Shown: one piece after another, positions 39,552 through 48,910 of the stretch
Position numbering within the stretch: position 1 is the first letter of the stretch
Layout of the letters: every line of letters begins with the position of its first letter
Assembly: GCF_014649795.1 (NCBI RefSeq)
Contig: NZ_BMTS01000004.1
Location: forward strand, 62,001 to 126,000
Reading direction: 5' to 3'
Source: Streptomyces melanogenes
Lineage (GTDB): Bacteria; Actinomycetota; Actinomycetes; Streptomycetales; Streptomycetaceae
Length of the DNA: 64,000 bases
Notes under the pieces: model-generated
The model's database searches: none
What the model was told of the DNA's origin: nothing
The model's input: the letters and a program-made list of their open reading frames with translations, nothing else
Translations under genes and position numbers: made by a program

Positions 39552-42437
39552 ATGCGGTACTGGCGGCGCGGTATCTGGGTGGGGGCGGTGCTGGCCACCG
39601 GGGCGGTCGTCGCCGTGGCGGTGCGCGAGCGCAGCCTCAGCAGCACCGGCTCGCTCGTCTCGGTGCTCGGCTTCCTCGTCTCCATGGCCGGACTGGTCGC
39701 CAACACGCTCAGCACCGCCCCCGGCGAGCGCTCCCCGGACGAGCACCTGGAGCACGCCGCCGACGCGCTGGCCGAGGCGGTGCGGCTGCACTGGCAGGCG
39801 GAGTGGCGGCTGCGCAGGCTCCAGGACCCCCGGCCGCTGCCGGTGCGCTGGACCACGGCGGACCCCTGGCTCGCGGACGCGCCCGAGAACATCGGGGGCG
39901 GCGGGGACGCCCGGTTCGACGGCGTACTGGACGACATCGCCCGGGTGTTCGCCCGCGTCCCGGCCCGGCGGCTCGTGGTGCTCGGCGCACCCGGCAGCGG
40001 CAAGACCGTCCTCGCCGTCCGCTTCGCCCTCGACCTCCTGGAGCGCCGCGACACCGGCGACCCGGTGCCGGTGATCTTCCCGCTCGCCACCTGGCAGTCC
40101 GACAGCACCGAGTTGTACGCCTGGCTCTCGGCCCGGCTCGCGGAAGGGTATCCGGCGCTCGGCTCCATCCAGCGGTCCGGGGCCCCGCTGGCGGCGGAGC
40201 TCCTGGAGGCCGGGCAGGTCCTGCCCGTACTCGACGGCCTCGACGAACTCGCCCCGCCCCTGCGCACGGAGGCCGTCCGCCGCCTCAACTCCGCGCTGGA
40301 CGAGGGCAGTCCGCTGCTGCTGACCTGCCGCAGCGAGATCTACGCCCAAGTCGTCGCCGACGGCGACGTGTTCACGGCGGCGGCGGTCGTCGAGCTCCAG
40401 CCGCTCGCCTTCGAGGAGGCCGCCGACTTCCTGCGGCGCACCGCGAGACCCGTGCGCGGCCCGGCGGGGGAGCGCACCACCGCCTGGGACCCGGTGCTCG
40501 CCCGGACGCTGCCCGGGGATCCCGTGCGCCAGGTGCTCGCCTCGCCGCTGATGGTGGCGATGGCCAGGGCTGTCTACGGCGAGTCCGGGAACGACCCGGC
40601 CGAGCTGCTGCGGCGCCCGGAGTTCGCCGATCCGACGGCCCTGGAGGAGTATCTGCTCGACGCCTTCGTGCCCGCCGCCTTCGCCGGGTCCGCGCGCTGG
40701 GACACCGGGCGCGCGGTGCACTGGCTGCGCTTCCTCGCCCGCCGGCTGGAACACCGCGACACCCGCGACCTCGCCTGGTGGGAGCTGCACACCGCACTGC
40801 CCCGGCCACTGCCGCGCCTGGGCCCGCTGCTGCTGCTCGGACTGCTCGCGGAGGCCGTCTGCCTGCTGCTGTGGGCGCTCGGCCAGGACCCCGCGCTGCC
40901 CGCGGTGACCGCCGCCACGGTGGCCGGGGTCTGCGCCGGATACGCCGCGCGGAGCCGCCCGCGACGGCGGTTCGTGCTGCCGCTGCTGTACGCGCTGCCG
41001 CTCAGCCTCGCCGTGGGGCTCACCCGGCCGCTCAGCCAGGATCCGTACTTCGCGGTGCCGTTCGCGGGCATGCCACGGGCGCTCGGCTGGCTCGCCGTGG
41101 GCGGGCTGTACGGCCTGGTGATCGCCACCGGGCTCGCGGCCATCGGCCTGCCGACGTCGCCGCTGCCGTCGACGATGCCGTTCTTCGGCCGCCGCCGGCG
41201 CGGACCGCGCGGGCGCTGGTCGCGCAGGGCGGGCGCCGGGCTGCTCACCGCCGCCGGGGTGCTGCTCGTCGGCGCCGGGTTCCTGCCGGACGCACCGCTG
41301 CTCGCCGCACTCGCGGCGGTGGTCGCGGGCGCCCTGACGGCGTACCTCGTACGCGGCGAGTCCGGCGTGGTGGCCAAGGGCGGGCCGCGCGACCCCGCCG
41401 GCCGGGCGCGCCGCCTGGGCCGGGCGATGGCCCACGGCCTCGCCGTCGGCCTGCTCGCGGGGCTGAGCCTGGGGGCCGTCTTCACCCTGGCCGAAGGGGG
41501 TACGGCGGCGGCGCGCGCCGCGCTTCGCGCCGACTTCCCCGTCCCCGGGCCCGTGCGGCACGCCCCGGACGGCTCGCGTTACGTCGACGCGGCGGACGGC
41601 ACCCGCTACGGCCTGCGCGCGCACGGCCGCACCTATGTCGTGCTGCCCGAGCCGGTCCACGGCACGCTGATCGAGCACGGCGGCACGCGTGCGTTCGCGC
41701 TGCCCGCCGACGTGAGCGACCTGGACCTGTGTGCCCCACCGGCCCGCTGCACGGCGGTCGACCAGCGGCTCGCGATCTCCGCGCACGACTACCGGCCCGA
41801 CGGCGAGGTCTTCACCGTCCGGCTCACCGACGGCCGCGACCTCGACTCGTACGACCTCTCACCGCTCCTCGACCGCGCCCGGGGCGAGTGGGTGACCCGG
41901 CAGAGCCCGGGCGCGATCCTGCGCAGCGCGGTGATCTTCGGGCTCGCGGGCGGCCTCGGCCTCGGGATCGTCGGCGGGATCGCGGCCGGGCTGCACCGGT
42001 GGCTGGGGGCGCCCGTCGACGTCACCCGCAGCCTCAGCCCCTCGGCGAGCCTGCGCACCGACCGGGGCACCGCGCTCGCCCGCGCGCTGTTCACCTATCT
42101 GGCCGCCGTCCTCGCGGGCAGCGCCCTGCCGCGCCTGCTCGGCCTGCCGGACGCGGCGAGCATCGGTGCGTACGCGCTGATCCCCACCGGCGTCGTCACG
42201 GTGGCGATGTCGGCGTGGGGGCGCCTCGCCGTGGCCCGGCTGTGGCTGTGCGGGCGCGGCGCCCTGCCCTGGCGGCTGATGGCCTTCCTCGGCGAGGCCC
42301 ACCGCCTGGGCGTGCTGCGCCAGGCGGGCGCGGTCTACCAGTTCCGGCACGCACGCCTGCAGGAACGGCTCTCCTCGCCTCCCGCTACTCGTCCCAGGCC
42401 TGCACCAGGGTGTGTTCGACGATCTTCCCGTCCTTGA
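39552..42437 (+). CDS. Membrane-anchored NACHT-family NTPase
   Basis: 961 residues. Two N-terminal hydrophobic segments (about 8-55) are followed by a NACHT-type P-loop domain: Walker A GAPGSGKT near 146-153, Walker B LPVLDGLDEL near 227-234 and sensor-like LLLTCRSE. Past about residue 425 there are several more transmembrane segments, an extracytoplasmic stretch (about 665-775 with DLCAPPARC), and final helices ending QFRHARLQERLS, a motif that recurs in streptomycete NACHT proteins. NACHT NTPases act as sensors or switches, and some bacterial ones defend against phages; a defence role here is inference. The 3' end overlaps the convergent SnoaL-type gene by 53 bases. GTG one codon earlier is an alternative start. 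Confidence 0.82.
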   Translation: MRYWRRGIWVGAVLATGAVVAVAVRERSLSSTGSLVSVLGFLVSMAGLVANTLSTAPGERSPDEHLEHAADALAEAVRLHWQAEWRLRRLQDPRPLPVRWTTADPWLADAPENIGGGGDARFDGVLDDIARVFARVPARRLVVLGAPGSGKTVLAVRFALDLLERRDTGDPVPVIFPLATWQSDSTELYAWLSARLAEGYPALGSIQRSGAPLAAELLEAGQVLPVLDGLDELAPPLRTEAVRRLNSALDEGSPLLLTCRSEIYAQVVADGDVFTAAAVVELQPLAFEEAADFLRRTARPVRGPAGERTTAWDPVLARTLPGDPVRQVLASPLMVAMARAVYGESGNDPAELLRRPEFADPTALEEYLLDAFVPAAFAGSARWDTGRAVHWLRFLARRLEHRDTRDLAWWELHTALPRPLPRLGPLLLLGLLAEAVCLLLWALGQDPALPAVTAATVAGVCAGYAARSRPRRRFVLPLLYALPLSLAVGLTRPLSQDPYFAVPFAGMPRALGWLAVGGLYGLVIATGLAAIGLPTSPLPSTMPFFGRRRRGPRGRWSRRAGAGLLTAAGVLLVGAGFLPDAPLLAALAAVVAGALTAYLVRGESGVVAKGGPRDPAGRARRLGRAMAHGLAVGLLAGLSLGAVFTLAEGGTAAARAALRADFPVPGPVRHAPDGSRYVDAADGTRYGLRAHGRTYVVLPEPVHGTLIEHGGTRAFALPADVSDLDLCAPPARCTAVDQRLAISAHDYRPDGEVFTVRLTDGRDLDSYDLSPLLDRARGEWVTRQSPGAILRSAVIFGLAGGLGLGIVGGIAAGLHRWLGAPVDVTRSLSPSASLRTDRGTALARALFTYLAAVLAGSALPRLLGLPDAASIGAYALIPTGVVTVAMSAWGRLAVARLWLCGRGALPWRLMAFLGEAHRLGVLRQAGAVYQFRHARLQERLSSPPATRPRPAPGCVRRSSRP

Positions 42438-42738
42438 GCGACATCATCGAGTTGGCCAGCACCCGTACGCCGTCGGGGTACTCGCAGGACTCGGTGAAGG
42501 CGACGCTGTCGCCCTGGACCACGCACTGCTCCAGCTTGTGCGTCATCTCCCGGCTGTAGACGTCGTCGAGCATCTTGGAGATCTCGCCCTGGCCGTGCAT
42601 GACCATCGGGTGGCTCGGCTGGGTGTTGCGGTCGACGACACGGATCTCCGCGTCGTCCGCGTAGAGCGACAGCAGGGCCTTCGCGTCGTGGCCCTCAATG
42701 GCGCGGCGCAGCGTCTCGGTGTCGAAAGCGGTGCCCAT
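42385..42738 (-). CDS. SnoaL-like / NTF2-fold protein
   Basis: 117 residues, NTF2/SnoaL alpha-beta barrel: TETLRRAIEGHDAKALLSLYADDAEIRVVDRN split over helix 1 and strand 1, then GQGEISKMLDDV, VAFTESCEYPDG and SMMSLKDGKIVEHTLVQA. Such proteins are isomerases, hydrolases or ligand binders; no active-site set is evident. A strong GAAGGAGGTCATC ribosome site precedes the ATG, supporting it as real although it overlaps the NACHT gene tail-to-tail. Confidence 0.85.
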   Translation of the reverse strand: MGTAFDTETLRRAIEGHDAKALLSLYADDAEIRVVDRNTQPSHPMVMHGQGEISKMLDDVYSREMTHKLEQCVVQGDSVAFTESCEYPDGVRVLANSMMSLKDGKIVEHTLVQAWDE

Positions 42739-42907
42739 GATGACCTCCTTCAGAAGGTCGCGGCCCGCGCCTCGCAGGCCGCGAGGGGCCTACGCTTCGA
42801 GCCTCCTCTCCCCGGACGCGGACGGCAAACCGTGTGGTGTCGTGCCGCCCGGAAGCGGCGCCCGCGGGAGATCGTTGCCCGAAGGCACGGCGAGCGGCGG
42901 AGGCGGT

Positions 42908-44413
42908 ATGAAGAGCGACGGCACCCCGGAACTCGTCCTGGTGACCGGCGCGACCGGCTACATCGGCGGCCGTCTTGTGCCCGAGCTCCTCGACGCGGGC
43001 TACCGGGTGCGCTGTCTGGCCCGTACGCCGCGCAAGCTGCGCGACCACCCGTGGGCCGGGCGCGTGGAGACCGTGCGCGGCGACGTGACCGACGCGGAGT
43101 CGGTCGGGGCGGCGCTGCGGGACGTGGACGTGGCGTACTACCTGGTCCACTCGCTCGGCGCCGGTCCCGGCTTCGAGGAGACCGACCGCTCGGCCGCCCG
43201 GATCTTCGCCGAGCAGGCCGCGGCGGCCGGGGTCCGCCGGATCGTCTACCTCGGCGGCCTCACCCCCGAGGGCGTGCCGGAGGAGGACCTGTCGCCGCAC
43301 CTGCGCTCGCGCGCCGAGGTCGGCCGGATCCTCCTCGGCTCGGCCGTGCCGACGACCGTGCTGCGCGCCGCCGTCATCATCGGCTCGGGATCGGCCTCGT
43401 TCGAAATACTGCGCCATCTGACCGAGCGGCTCCCGGTGATGATCACCCCGAGCTGGCTGGGCAACCGGACCCAGCCGATCGCCGTACGGGACGTGCTGCG
43501 CTACCTCGTCGGCAGCGCCCGGATGCCCGCCGACGTCAACCGGACGTTCGACATCGGCGGCCCCGAGGTGTTCACGTACGAGCAGATGATGCACCGGTAC
43601 GCGGCGGTGGCGCGGCTCTCGCACCGGCTGATCCTGAAGGTGCCGATGCTGCCGCCACGGCTCTCCAGCCAGTGGATCGGCCTGGTCACACCGGTGCCCA
43701 GCGCGCTGGCGCGGCCGCTCGCGGAGTCGCTGCGGCACGAGGTGGTCTGCCACGAGCACGACATCGCGCGGTACGTGCCGGACCCGCCCGGCACGCCGAT
43801 CGGCTTCGACGAGGCGATCGAGCTCGCCCTGCGCCGGATCAAGGAGGCCAACGTGGCCACCCGCTGGTCCTCGGCCGCGCTCCCCGGCGCCCCCAGCGAC
43901 CCGCTGCCCACCGACCCCGACTGGGCGGGCGGCAGCCTCTACACCGACCGCCGCGAGCGGGTCGTGGACGTGTCGCCGGAGGCCCTGTGGCAGGTCATCG
44001 AGGGCATCGGCGGGGAGAACGGCTGGTACTCCTTCCCGCTCGCCTGGGCCGTGCGCGGCTGGCTGGACCGGCTGACCGGGGGAGTGGGCCTGCGCCGGGG
44101 CCGCCGGGACGCCGCACGGCTGCGGGTGGGGGACTCGCTGGACTTCTGGCGCGTGGAGGAGATCACCCGGCCGCACCTGCTGCGCCTGCGCGCCGAGATG
44201 CGGCTGCCGGGTCTCGCCTGGCTGGAGATGTACGCGGAGCGCGAGCCCGACGGCCGCACCCGCTACCGCCAGCGCGCCCTGTTCCATCCGCAGGGGCTGC
44301 TCGGGCACGCGTACTGGTGGAGCGTGTCGCCGTTCCACGCCGTGGTGTTCGGTGGCATGGCGCGGAACATCACCCGGGCGGCGGCGCGGGCGCAGGAGCG
44401 GGCGGCGGGCTGA
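42908..44413 (+). CDS. NAD(P)-binding SDR-type protein fused to SRPBCC/DUF2867 domain
   Basis: 501 residues. The N-terminal atypical SDR Rossmann domain (VLVTGATGYIGGRLVPELL, VRGDVTD, YLVHSLG, AAVIIGSGSASFEIL) spans about 1-300. The C-terminal part from about 335 is a DUF2867/SRPBCC-like domain (ERVVDVSPEALWQVIEGIGG, WLEMYAE, FHPQGLLGHAYWWSVSPFH). Typical long form of NmrA/epimerase-like proteins in actinobacteria, role unknown, possibly quinone or lipid related. The ATG at 42908 follows GGAGG. Confidence 0.85.
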   Translation: MKSDGTPELVLVTGATGYIGGRLVPELLDAGYRVRCLARTPRKLRDHPWAGRVETVRGDVTDAESVGAALRDVDVAYYLVHSLGAGPGFEETDRSAARIFAEQAAAAGVRRIVYLGGLTPEGVPEEDLSPHLRSRAEVGRILLGSAVPTTVLRAAVIIGSGSASFEILRHLTERLPVMITPSWLGNRTQPIAVRDVLRYLVGSARMPADVNRTFDIGGPEVFTYEQMMHRYAAVARLSHRLILKVPMLPPRLSSQWIGLVTPVPSALARPLAESLRHEVVCHEHDIARYVPDPPGTPIGFDEAIELALRRIKEANVATRWSSAALPGAPSDPLPTDPDWAGGSLYTDRRERVVDVSPEALWQVIEGIGGENGWYSFPLAWAVRGWLDRLTGGVGLRRGRRDAARLRVGDSLDFWRVEEITRPHLLRLRAEMRLPGLAWLEMYAEREPDGRTRYRQRALFHPQGLLGHAYWWSVSPFHAVVFGGMARNITRAAARAQERAAG

Positions 44414-44425
44414 CGCCCGGCCGGG

Positions 44426-44971
44426 TCAGACGCGCTCCTCGACTCCGGGGAGGTGCACGACGAGCAGGGTGAACGCGGCCAGCATGAAGTCGCGCGTCGC
44501 CGCGTCCAGGCCGTTCCACGCCTTGGACTGCCACATCGCGAACCACTCGCCCCCGACGGCGATGAACCCGGCGCCGAAGAGCAGCATCACCATCAGCAGC
44601 CCCACCGTGCTCAGCCGCCGCGCCCGCGCGAACCCGCCGCCCCGCAGCGCCCGCGCCCAGACGACCCCCGCCGCCACGAGCACCAGCGCGGCGACCGTCT
44701 CCCAGACGATGATCAGTACGTACGCGATGTCCTGGAGCGTCGTCGAATCGACGGACCGCCACATCAGGTCCGGGTCCTTGAACGTGGTGTCCATGGCCAG
44801 GACGTGGTGGACGAAGGCGCGGTTGGTGTCGAAGTCGGTGATGTTCCCGAACGCCACAAGTGCCATGTAGAGAGCGACGGTTGAGGTGAGGAGGGCGGCG
44901 GCGAGGGGCAGTACGGGGAGCGCGCCCGCCCGTCGGCGGAGGGAGGACCTGGTCCGGGGCCTTGAGATCAT
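44426..44971 (-). CDS. DUF2165 membrane protein
   Basis: 181 residues, four hydrophobic segments. Family signatures NITDFDTNRAFVHHVLAMDT, DLMWRSV and IIVWETVAAL identify DUF2165, predicted small integral membrane proteins without assigned function. Convergent with the SDR gene (12 bases apart). Confidence 0.88.
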   Translation of the reverse strand: MISRPRTRSSLRRRAGALPVLPLAAALLTSTVALYMALVAFGNITDFDTNRAFVHHVLAMDTTFKDPDLMWRSVDSTTLQDIAYVLIIVWETVAALVLVAAGVVWARALRGGGFARARRLSTVGLLMVMLLFGAGFIAVGGEWFAMWQSKAWNGLDAATRDFMLAAFTLLVVHLPGVEERV

Positions 44972-45015
44972 GCCGGACTCTTTCCGGCGGGGTCACCGGT
45001 GAAACCCGCCGCCGA

Positions 45016-45483
45016 TCAGGCGGTTGCGGGCGAGTCCGCGATCGCGGTGATCATGAGGTCGGCCGGTCGGACGGTGTACGCCACGTCGGCGGCGGTGCCG
45101 TCGCCCCACTTCTGGGAGACGACGACGTGCGACCCGTCCGCGCCCACGGAAGCGAACGTCCAGGTGGAGGGGATGTTCGGGGCGCGGAACACCGGGTCCT
45201 GGCCGGTGTGCGCGGCGGCCCACGCGTCGAGAGTCTGGTTGAGCTCCTTGGTGAGGAACCTGGTCCGCACCTCGGCCGGGGTCGCGTCCTCGGTCGTGCC
45301 GAGGCGCGCGTTGCGGTAGGCGGTGAAGAACGCCTCGACCTGGTCCTGCGACGCCTGGGCGGGCGAGGGGGCCACCGCGGTCACCGGAGCGGGGTCGGCG
45401 GCGACGGGCCCGGCGCACAGGAGGCCGAGCAGCGCTGCGGCCGCCGCGACACCGGCGGCCTGGATGCGCGTACGAATGATCAT
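45016..45483 (-). CDS. Secreted protein of unknown function
   Basis: 155 residues. Signal peptide with cleavage near PVAADP (about residue 30). The mature part has QDQVEAFFTAYRNARL and LTKELNQTLDAWAAAH, then a beta-rich region STWTFASVGADGSHVVVSQKW, which resembles small NTF2-like or lipoprotein-type extracellular domains but I cannot assign a family. Lies between the DUF2165 and cyclophilin genes. Confidence 0.7.
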   Translation of the reverse strand: MIIRTRIQAAGVAAAAALLGLLCAGPVAADPAPVTAVAPSPAQASQDQVEAFFTAYRNARLGTTEDATPAEVRTRFLTKELNQTLDAWAAAHTGQDPVFRAPNIPSTWTFASVGADGSHVVVSQKWGDGTAADVAYTVRPADLMITAIADSPATA

Positions 45484-45615
45484 GCCGTCGAGTCAAACAC
45501 CGATCGCGCGGGACCGGGATCGCCCACTCGGGTGGCGCCGAACGGCGCCGAGGGGCTCACGCAGGACGTGTGCCCCTCGGACCGCCGTCGGCGGACAGCA
45601 GACGGAAGGAGACCG

Positions 45616-46113
45616 TCAGAGCTGGCCGGACTCGGAGATGGTGATCTTCGCCGCGGTCTTGCCGCTCTGCGAGCCGAGGCTCTCGATCTTCTTCACGAGC
45701 TTCATGCTGTCCTCGTCCGCGACCTCGCCGAAGACGACGTGCTTGCCGTCCAGCCAGCCGGTGACGATGGTGGTGATGAAGAACTGCGAGCCGTTGCTGT
45801 TCGGGCCGGCGTTGGCCATGGACAGCAGGCCCGGGCGGTCGTGCTTGAGCGTGAAGTTCTCGTCGGCGAACTTCTCGCCGTAGATGCTCTTGCCGCCGGT
45901 GCCGTTGCCCCGGGTGAAGTCGCCGCCCTGGAGCATGAACTCGGGGATCACGCGGTGGAAGGAGGAGCCGGCGTAGCCGAAGCCCTTCTCGCCCGTGGCG
46001 AGCGCGCGGAAGTTCTCCGCCGTCTTCGGAACCACGTCGTCGAACAGGTTGAAGTTGATCCGCCCGGCGGGCTCGTCATTGATGGTGATGTCGAAGTAGA
46101 CCTTGGTCGTCAT
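45616..46113 (-). CDS. Peptidyl-prolyl cis-trans isomerase, cyclophilin type
   Basis: 165 residues, cytoplasmic cyclophilin A-like enzyme catalysing Xaa-Pro isomerisation. Active-site segments are complete: [23 protein letters not shown], given here as [15 protein letters not shown] plus TRGNGTGG, then [19 protein letters not shown] and [11 protein letters not shown]. No signal peptide. The ATG at 46113 is chosen because it matches the family N-terminus (MTTKVYFDI). Confidence 0.93.
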   Translation of the reverse strand: MTTKVYFDITINDEPAGRINFNLFDDVVPKTAENFRALATGEKGFGYAGSSFHRVIPEFMLQGGDFTRGNGTGGKSIYGEKFADENFTLKHDRPGLLSMANAGPNSNGSQFFITTIVTGWLDGKHVVFGEVADEDSMKLVKKIESLGSQSGKTAAKITISESGQL

Positions 46114-46255
46114 GCCCCCATCCTGACATCCCGTCCGGCAAACCCGCGCTCCGGGCACCCTTTCCGGGGGTTCGCGCGCCGATCCGGGCGTGCTCGGCCG
46201 CCCAGGTCAGCGGTGGCGCCGGGGTCGGATCGGCGGCCCGCGGCTGCCGTCCGCG

Positions 46256-46558
46256 TCAGCCGTCGGGGTTGGCCTCCCAGCAGGTGAGCTCCATCTCGTC
46301 GAGGTACGCCTCGTGCGTCTTGCCGGTCAGATGCGCGTTCGACTCGATGCCGACCGCCGTCCACCCGGCGATGCTCATGACGAGCACCCGCAGCCCGTCG
46401 GAGCCGTGCTTCGCCAGCACCTCGTCGGCCACCCGCAGCGCCTCCTCGGGCACCCGCTCCGGGGGTTCGAGGCCGACGACCGTCCTCAGCAGGTCGATCG
46501 TGACGCGGGTGATCTCCGGCGCGATGGCCCTCAGCCGCCGCTCCTCGTCCTTGTCCAC
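46256..46558 (-). CDS. Small conserved-looking cytoplasmic protein, unknown
   Basis: 100 residues from the GTG at 46558, which follows GAGGAGGGG. Mostly helical and acidic (DEERRLRAIAPEITRVTIDLL, PEEALRVADEVLAKHG, THEAYLDEMELTCWEANPDG). No motif recognised. A longer frame begins 25 codons upstream but lacks a ribosome site. Confidence 0.6.
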   Translation of the reverse strand: MDKDEERRLRAIAPEITRVTIDLLRTVVGLEPPERVPEEALRVADEVLAKHGSDGLRVLVMSIAGWTAVGIESNAHLTGKTHEAYLDEMELTCWEANPDG

Positions 46559-46663
46559 ACGCCCCTCCTCGCCGGTGAGCACAGCGGAACGATAGGGCCA
46601 TTCCCGGCGAGCCGGACGGACAAGCCAACTCACCGAGTAGCGCGGTTGGATTGAGCCGCCAAG

Positions 46664-48910
46664 TCAGCGGGGCCGCGACCCGAGCGCGCTCCGCCGCCGG
46701 TCGGCCGCATCGGCCGCCCCGACGTCTCCTGCCTCCCGGCTGAGCCGGGCGTAGGAGTCCAGCACCTGGGCGTACGGCTGCTCGTACGCCGCCGCGTCCT
46801 GCCCGTGCAGCCGCTCGTACGCGTCGACCGCCAGCGCGCAGGCCGCGAGCGCGTCCGGGTTGTCGGGGCGCGTCCCGTCGTACAGCCCGCCCGCGAGGCG
46901 GTGCAGCGCGCCGGCCGCCGTGGCCAGCCGCTCCACCGGCGTCCGCTCGTCCTCGACCGCGATCCGCAGCCAGCGCAGACAGCCGCCGAGGTCGTCGTGG
47001 TCGTTCATGGCCACCTGCGCGATCCGCAGCACCGCCTCGATGTGACCGGCCCGGGCGGCGGCGGTCCACCAGCGCTCGGCCCCGGCCCGGTCGCCCTTCT
47101 CGTCCAGGAGGCAGGCCAACTGGTACGCGCAGAGCGCCTCGCCCGAGTCGGCGGCCCGGACGAGCGCGTAGCCGAAGCCGCTCTCGGTCGGCATGTGGGA
47201 GCCGGTGAAGTCCTCCGGGTCGCCGAGCCGCCCGGCGGCCTGCCGCCACCAGCGCTCGGCCTCGTCGATGCGGCCGCTCCGGGCCAGGAGCACCCCGAAG
47301 TAGTAGGCGCCCTGGCTGTTGCCGCGCTCGGCGGACTCGCGCCACCAGCGCTCGGCCTCCTTGAGATCACCGGCCTCGTGCCGCAGGAAGCCGATGTGGA
47401 CGGCGGCCCCCGCGTTGCCCGCCTCGGCCGCGCGGACCCACAACGCCTCGGCCTCGGCGGTGCGTCCCTGCCGGTTGAGCAGGACCGCGAGGTTCTGGGC
47501 CGCGTTGGGCTGCCCGTTGTCGGCGGCGAGCTTCCACAGCGTCTCGGCCTGGGCGTCGTCGCCCCGTCCGGCCATGATCGCGCCGAGCCCGTCGACCGCC
47601 GTCCAGTCGCCCTCGTCCATGGCCTGCCGGTACCACCGCTCGGCCCGGTCCGTGTCGCCGCGCTGGAGCGCCGCCACGCCCAGGTTGTTGTAGGCCGCCG
47701 GGAACCGGTGCTCGGCCGCGACCTCGTACCACCGCTCCGCGCCCGCCAGGTCGCCCTGCTCGTGCAGCAGCTTGCCGAGCGCGAAGGCGCCGTGGCCGCT
47801 GCTCGCCCCGGCCGCCGCCCGGTAGGCGTCCGCCGCTTCTCGCATCCGGCCCGCCGCCAGGTGCCGGTCGCCCTCCTCCCGGTGGCGCAGGCCCTCGCGG
47901 GGCTCCGGCTCCGGGGCGGGGCGCGGGCGGCCGCGCATGATGCTCGCGCCGTCGGACGAGACATGGGCCGCGATCTCGAAGCGCCGGGTCTCGCCGTCCT
48001 GCCCGTCAGGGCCGTCAGGGGCGGCCGGATTCCAGTGGTCGGGGAAGAGCTCGTGCACGGGCGTGCTGGTACGGCCGCCGCCCGGATGGTGGGTCGCCGT
48101 ACCGCTGGTGGCGGTGACGGTCAGGTCCCAACTCGGGCTGTACGTACGGCCGCCGCACACGATCTCGGCCTCCAGCCGCCAGTGCACCCAGTACCCGGAC
48201 GCGGTGACCGGGGCGAGGACGAGCCGCAGGCTCGCGCCGCCGGACACGGTTCGCGGGAGCGGGGGCGTGTCGTCGTCGACGGGAGCCACGGCAGCCGGGC
48301 CGTCGTCGAGCCGCACCTCGAAGTCCGGGCGCTCCAGCGGCTCGAACGCCTCCACCGAGCGCTGGATCGACTCCAGCAGGTCGGGGCTGTACACCATGTC
48401 CGGCATCCGCCGGTGGGCCATGCTGATGCCGTCCGCGACGAGCGAGGCGTGCCGGGTCGCCCGCGCCCGAAGGCGTACGAGGGTGACGTCGGACGGGCCG
48501 TCGGCGGTCAGCGCGAACACCAGGTTGTGGCCGGTGAGCGGGATGTGGACGCCTTCGCCGCCCGGTCCGGAGCCGGGCGGCCCCATCACGGCGAGGTGCG
48601 TGCGCGTCGTCACGTCCACCGTGTACGGCACGTCGTCGGGGAGGCCGTTCACGGGCACCGCCCGGACGGGCCGCTGCATCGCGTACACCGCCGCGCCGCC
48701 CCGGTCGGGTTCGGGCCGGGCGGCCGGGGAGGGACGCGGGGGCGGCGCCGTCCGCCGCAGGGCCGCCGTCCCCGACACGGCGGACACCGCGACGACGGCC
48801 GCCCACGCGGGCCAGGCGTGGACGCCGCCCGCGAGTAGCACCGCGCCGCCCAGGACGAGCGGGACCAGGGTGGTCAGGGCCGCGCCGCGCAGCGCGGGTG
48901 CCGTCGCCAT
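46664..48910 (-). CDS. Large Sel1/TPR-repeat membrane protein
   Basis: 748 residues. Two N-terminal hydrophobic segments (about 8-48), a beta-rich region (about 75-330) and a long C-terminal Sel1/TPR solenoid with at least eight repeats (for example AYNNLGVAALQRGDTDRAE, AAQNLAVLLNRQGRTAEAE, AYYFGVLLARSGRIDEAE). Membrane-anchored scaffold; no enzyme motif. Its ATG shares one base with the stop of the upstream gene (TGATG), and both proteins share the topology and beta-rich region, so they probably work as a pair. Start at 48910 rather than further upstream because of that junction and the membrane segments. Confidence 0.8.
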   Translation of the reverse strand: MATAPALRGAALTTLVPLVLGGAVLLAGGVHAWPAWAAVVAVSAVSGTAALRRTAPPPRPSPAARPEPDRGGAAVYAMQRPVRAVPVNGLPDDVPYTVDVTTRTHLAVMGPPGSGPGGEGVHIPLTGHNLVFALTADGPSDVTLVRLRARATRHASLVADGISMAHRRMPDMVYSPDLLESIQRSVEAFEPLERPDFEVRLDDGPAAVAPVDDDTPPLPRTVSGGASLRLVLAPVTASGYWVHWRLEAEIVCGGRTYSPSWDLTVTATSGTATHHPGGGRTSTPVHELFPDHWNPAAPDGPDGQDGETRRFEIAAHVSSDGASIMRGRPRPAPEPEPREGLRHREEGDRHLAAGRMREAADAYRAAAGASSGHGAFALGKLLHEQGDLAGAERWYEVAAEHRFPAAYNNLGVAALQRGDTDRAERWYRQAMDEGDWTAVDGLGAIMAGRGDDAQAETLWKLAADNGQPNAAQNLAVLLNRQGRTAEAEALWVRAAEAGNAGAAVHIGFLRHEAGDLKEAERWWRESAERGNSQGAYYFGVLLARSGRIDEAERWWRQAAGRLGDPEDFTGSHMPTESGFGYALVRAADSGEALCAYQLACLLDEKGDRAGAERWWTAAARAGHIEAVLRIAQVAMNDHDDLGGCLRWLRIAVEDERTPVERLATAAGALHRLAGGLYDGTRPDNPDALAACALAVDAYERLHGQDAAAYEQPYAQVLDSYARLSREAGDVGAADAADRRRSALGSRPR

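Noticed and set aside
39084..42559. Very long open frames on both strands over the NACHT gene (about 900 and 1030 codons)
   Set aside because: They lack domains, have Arg/Pro/Gly-rich composition and are mirror frames of the high-GC NACHT gene.
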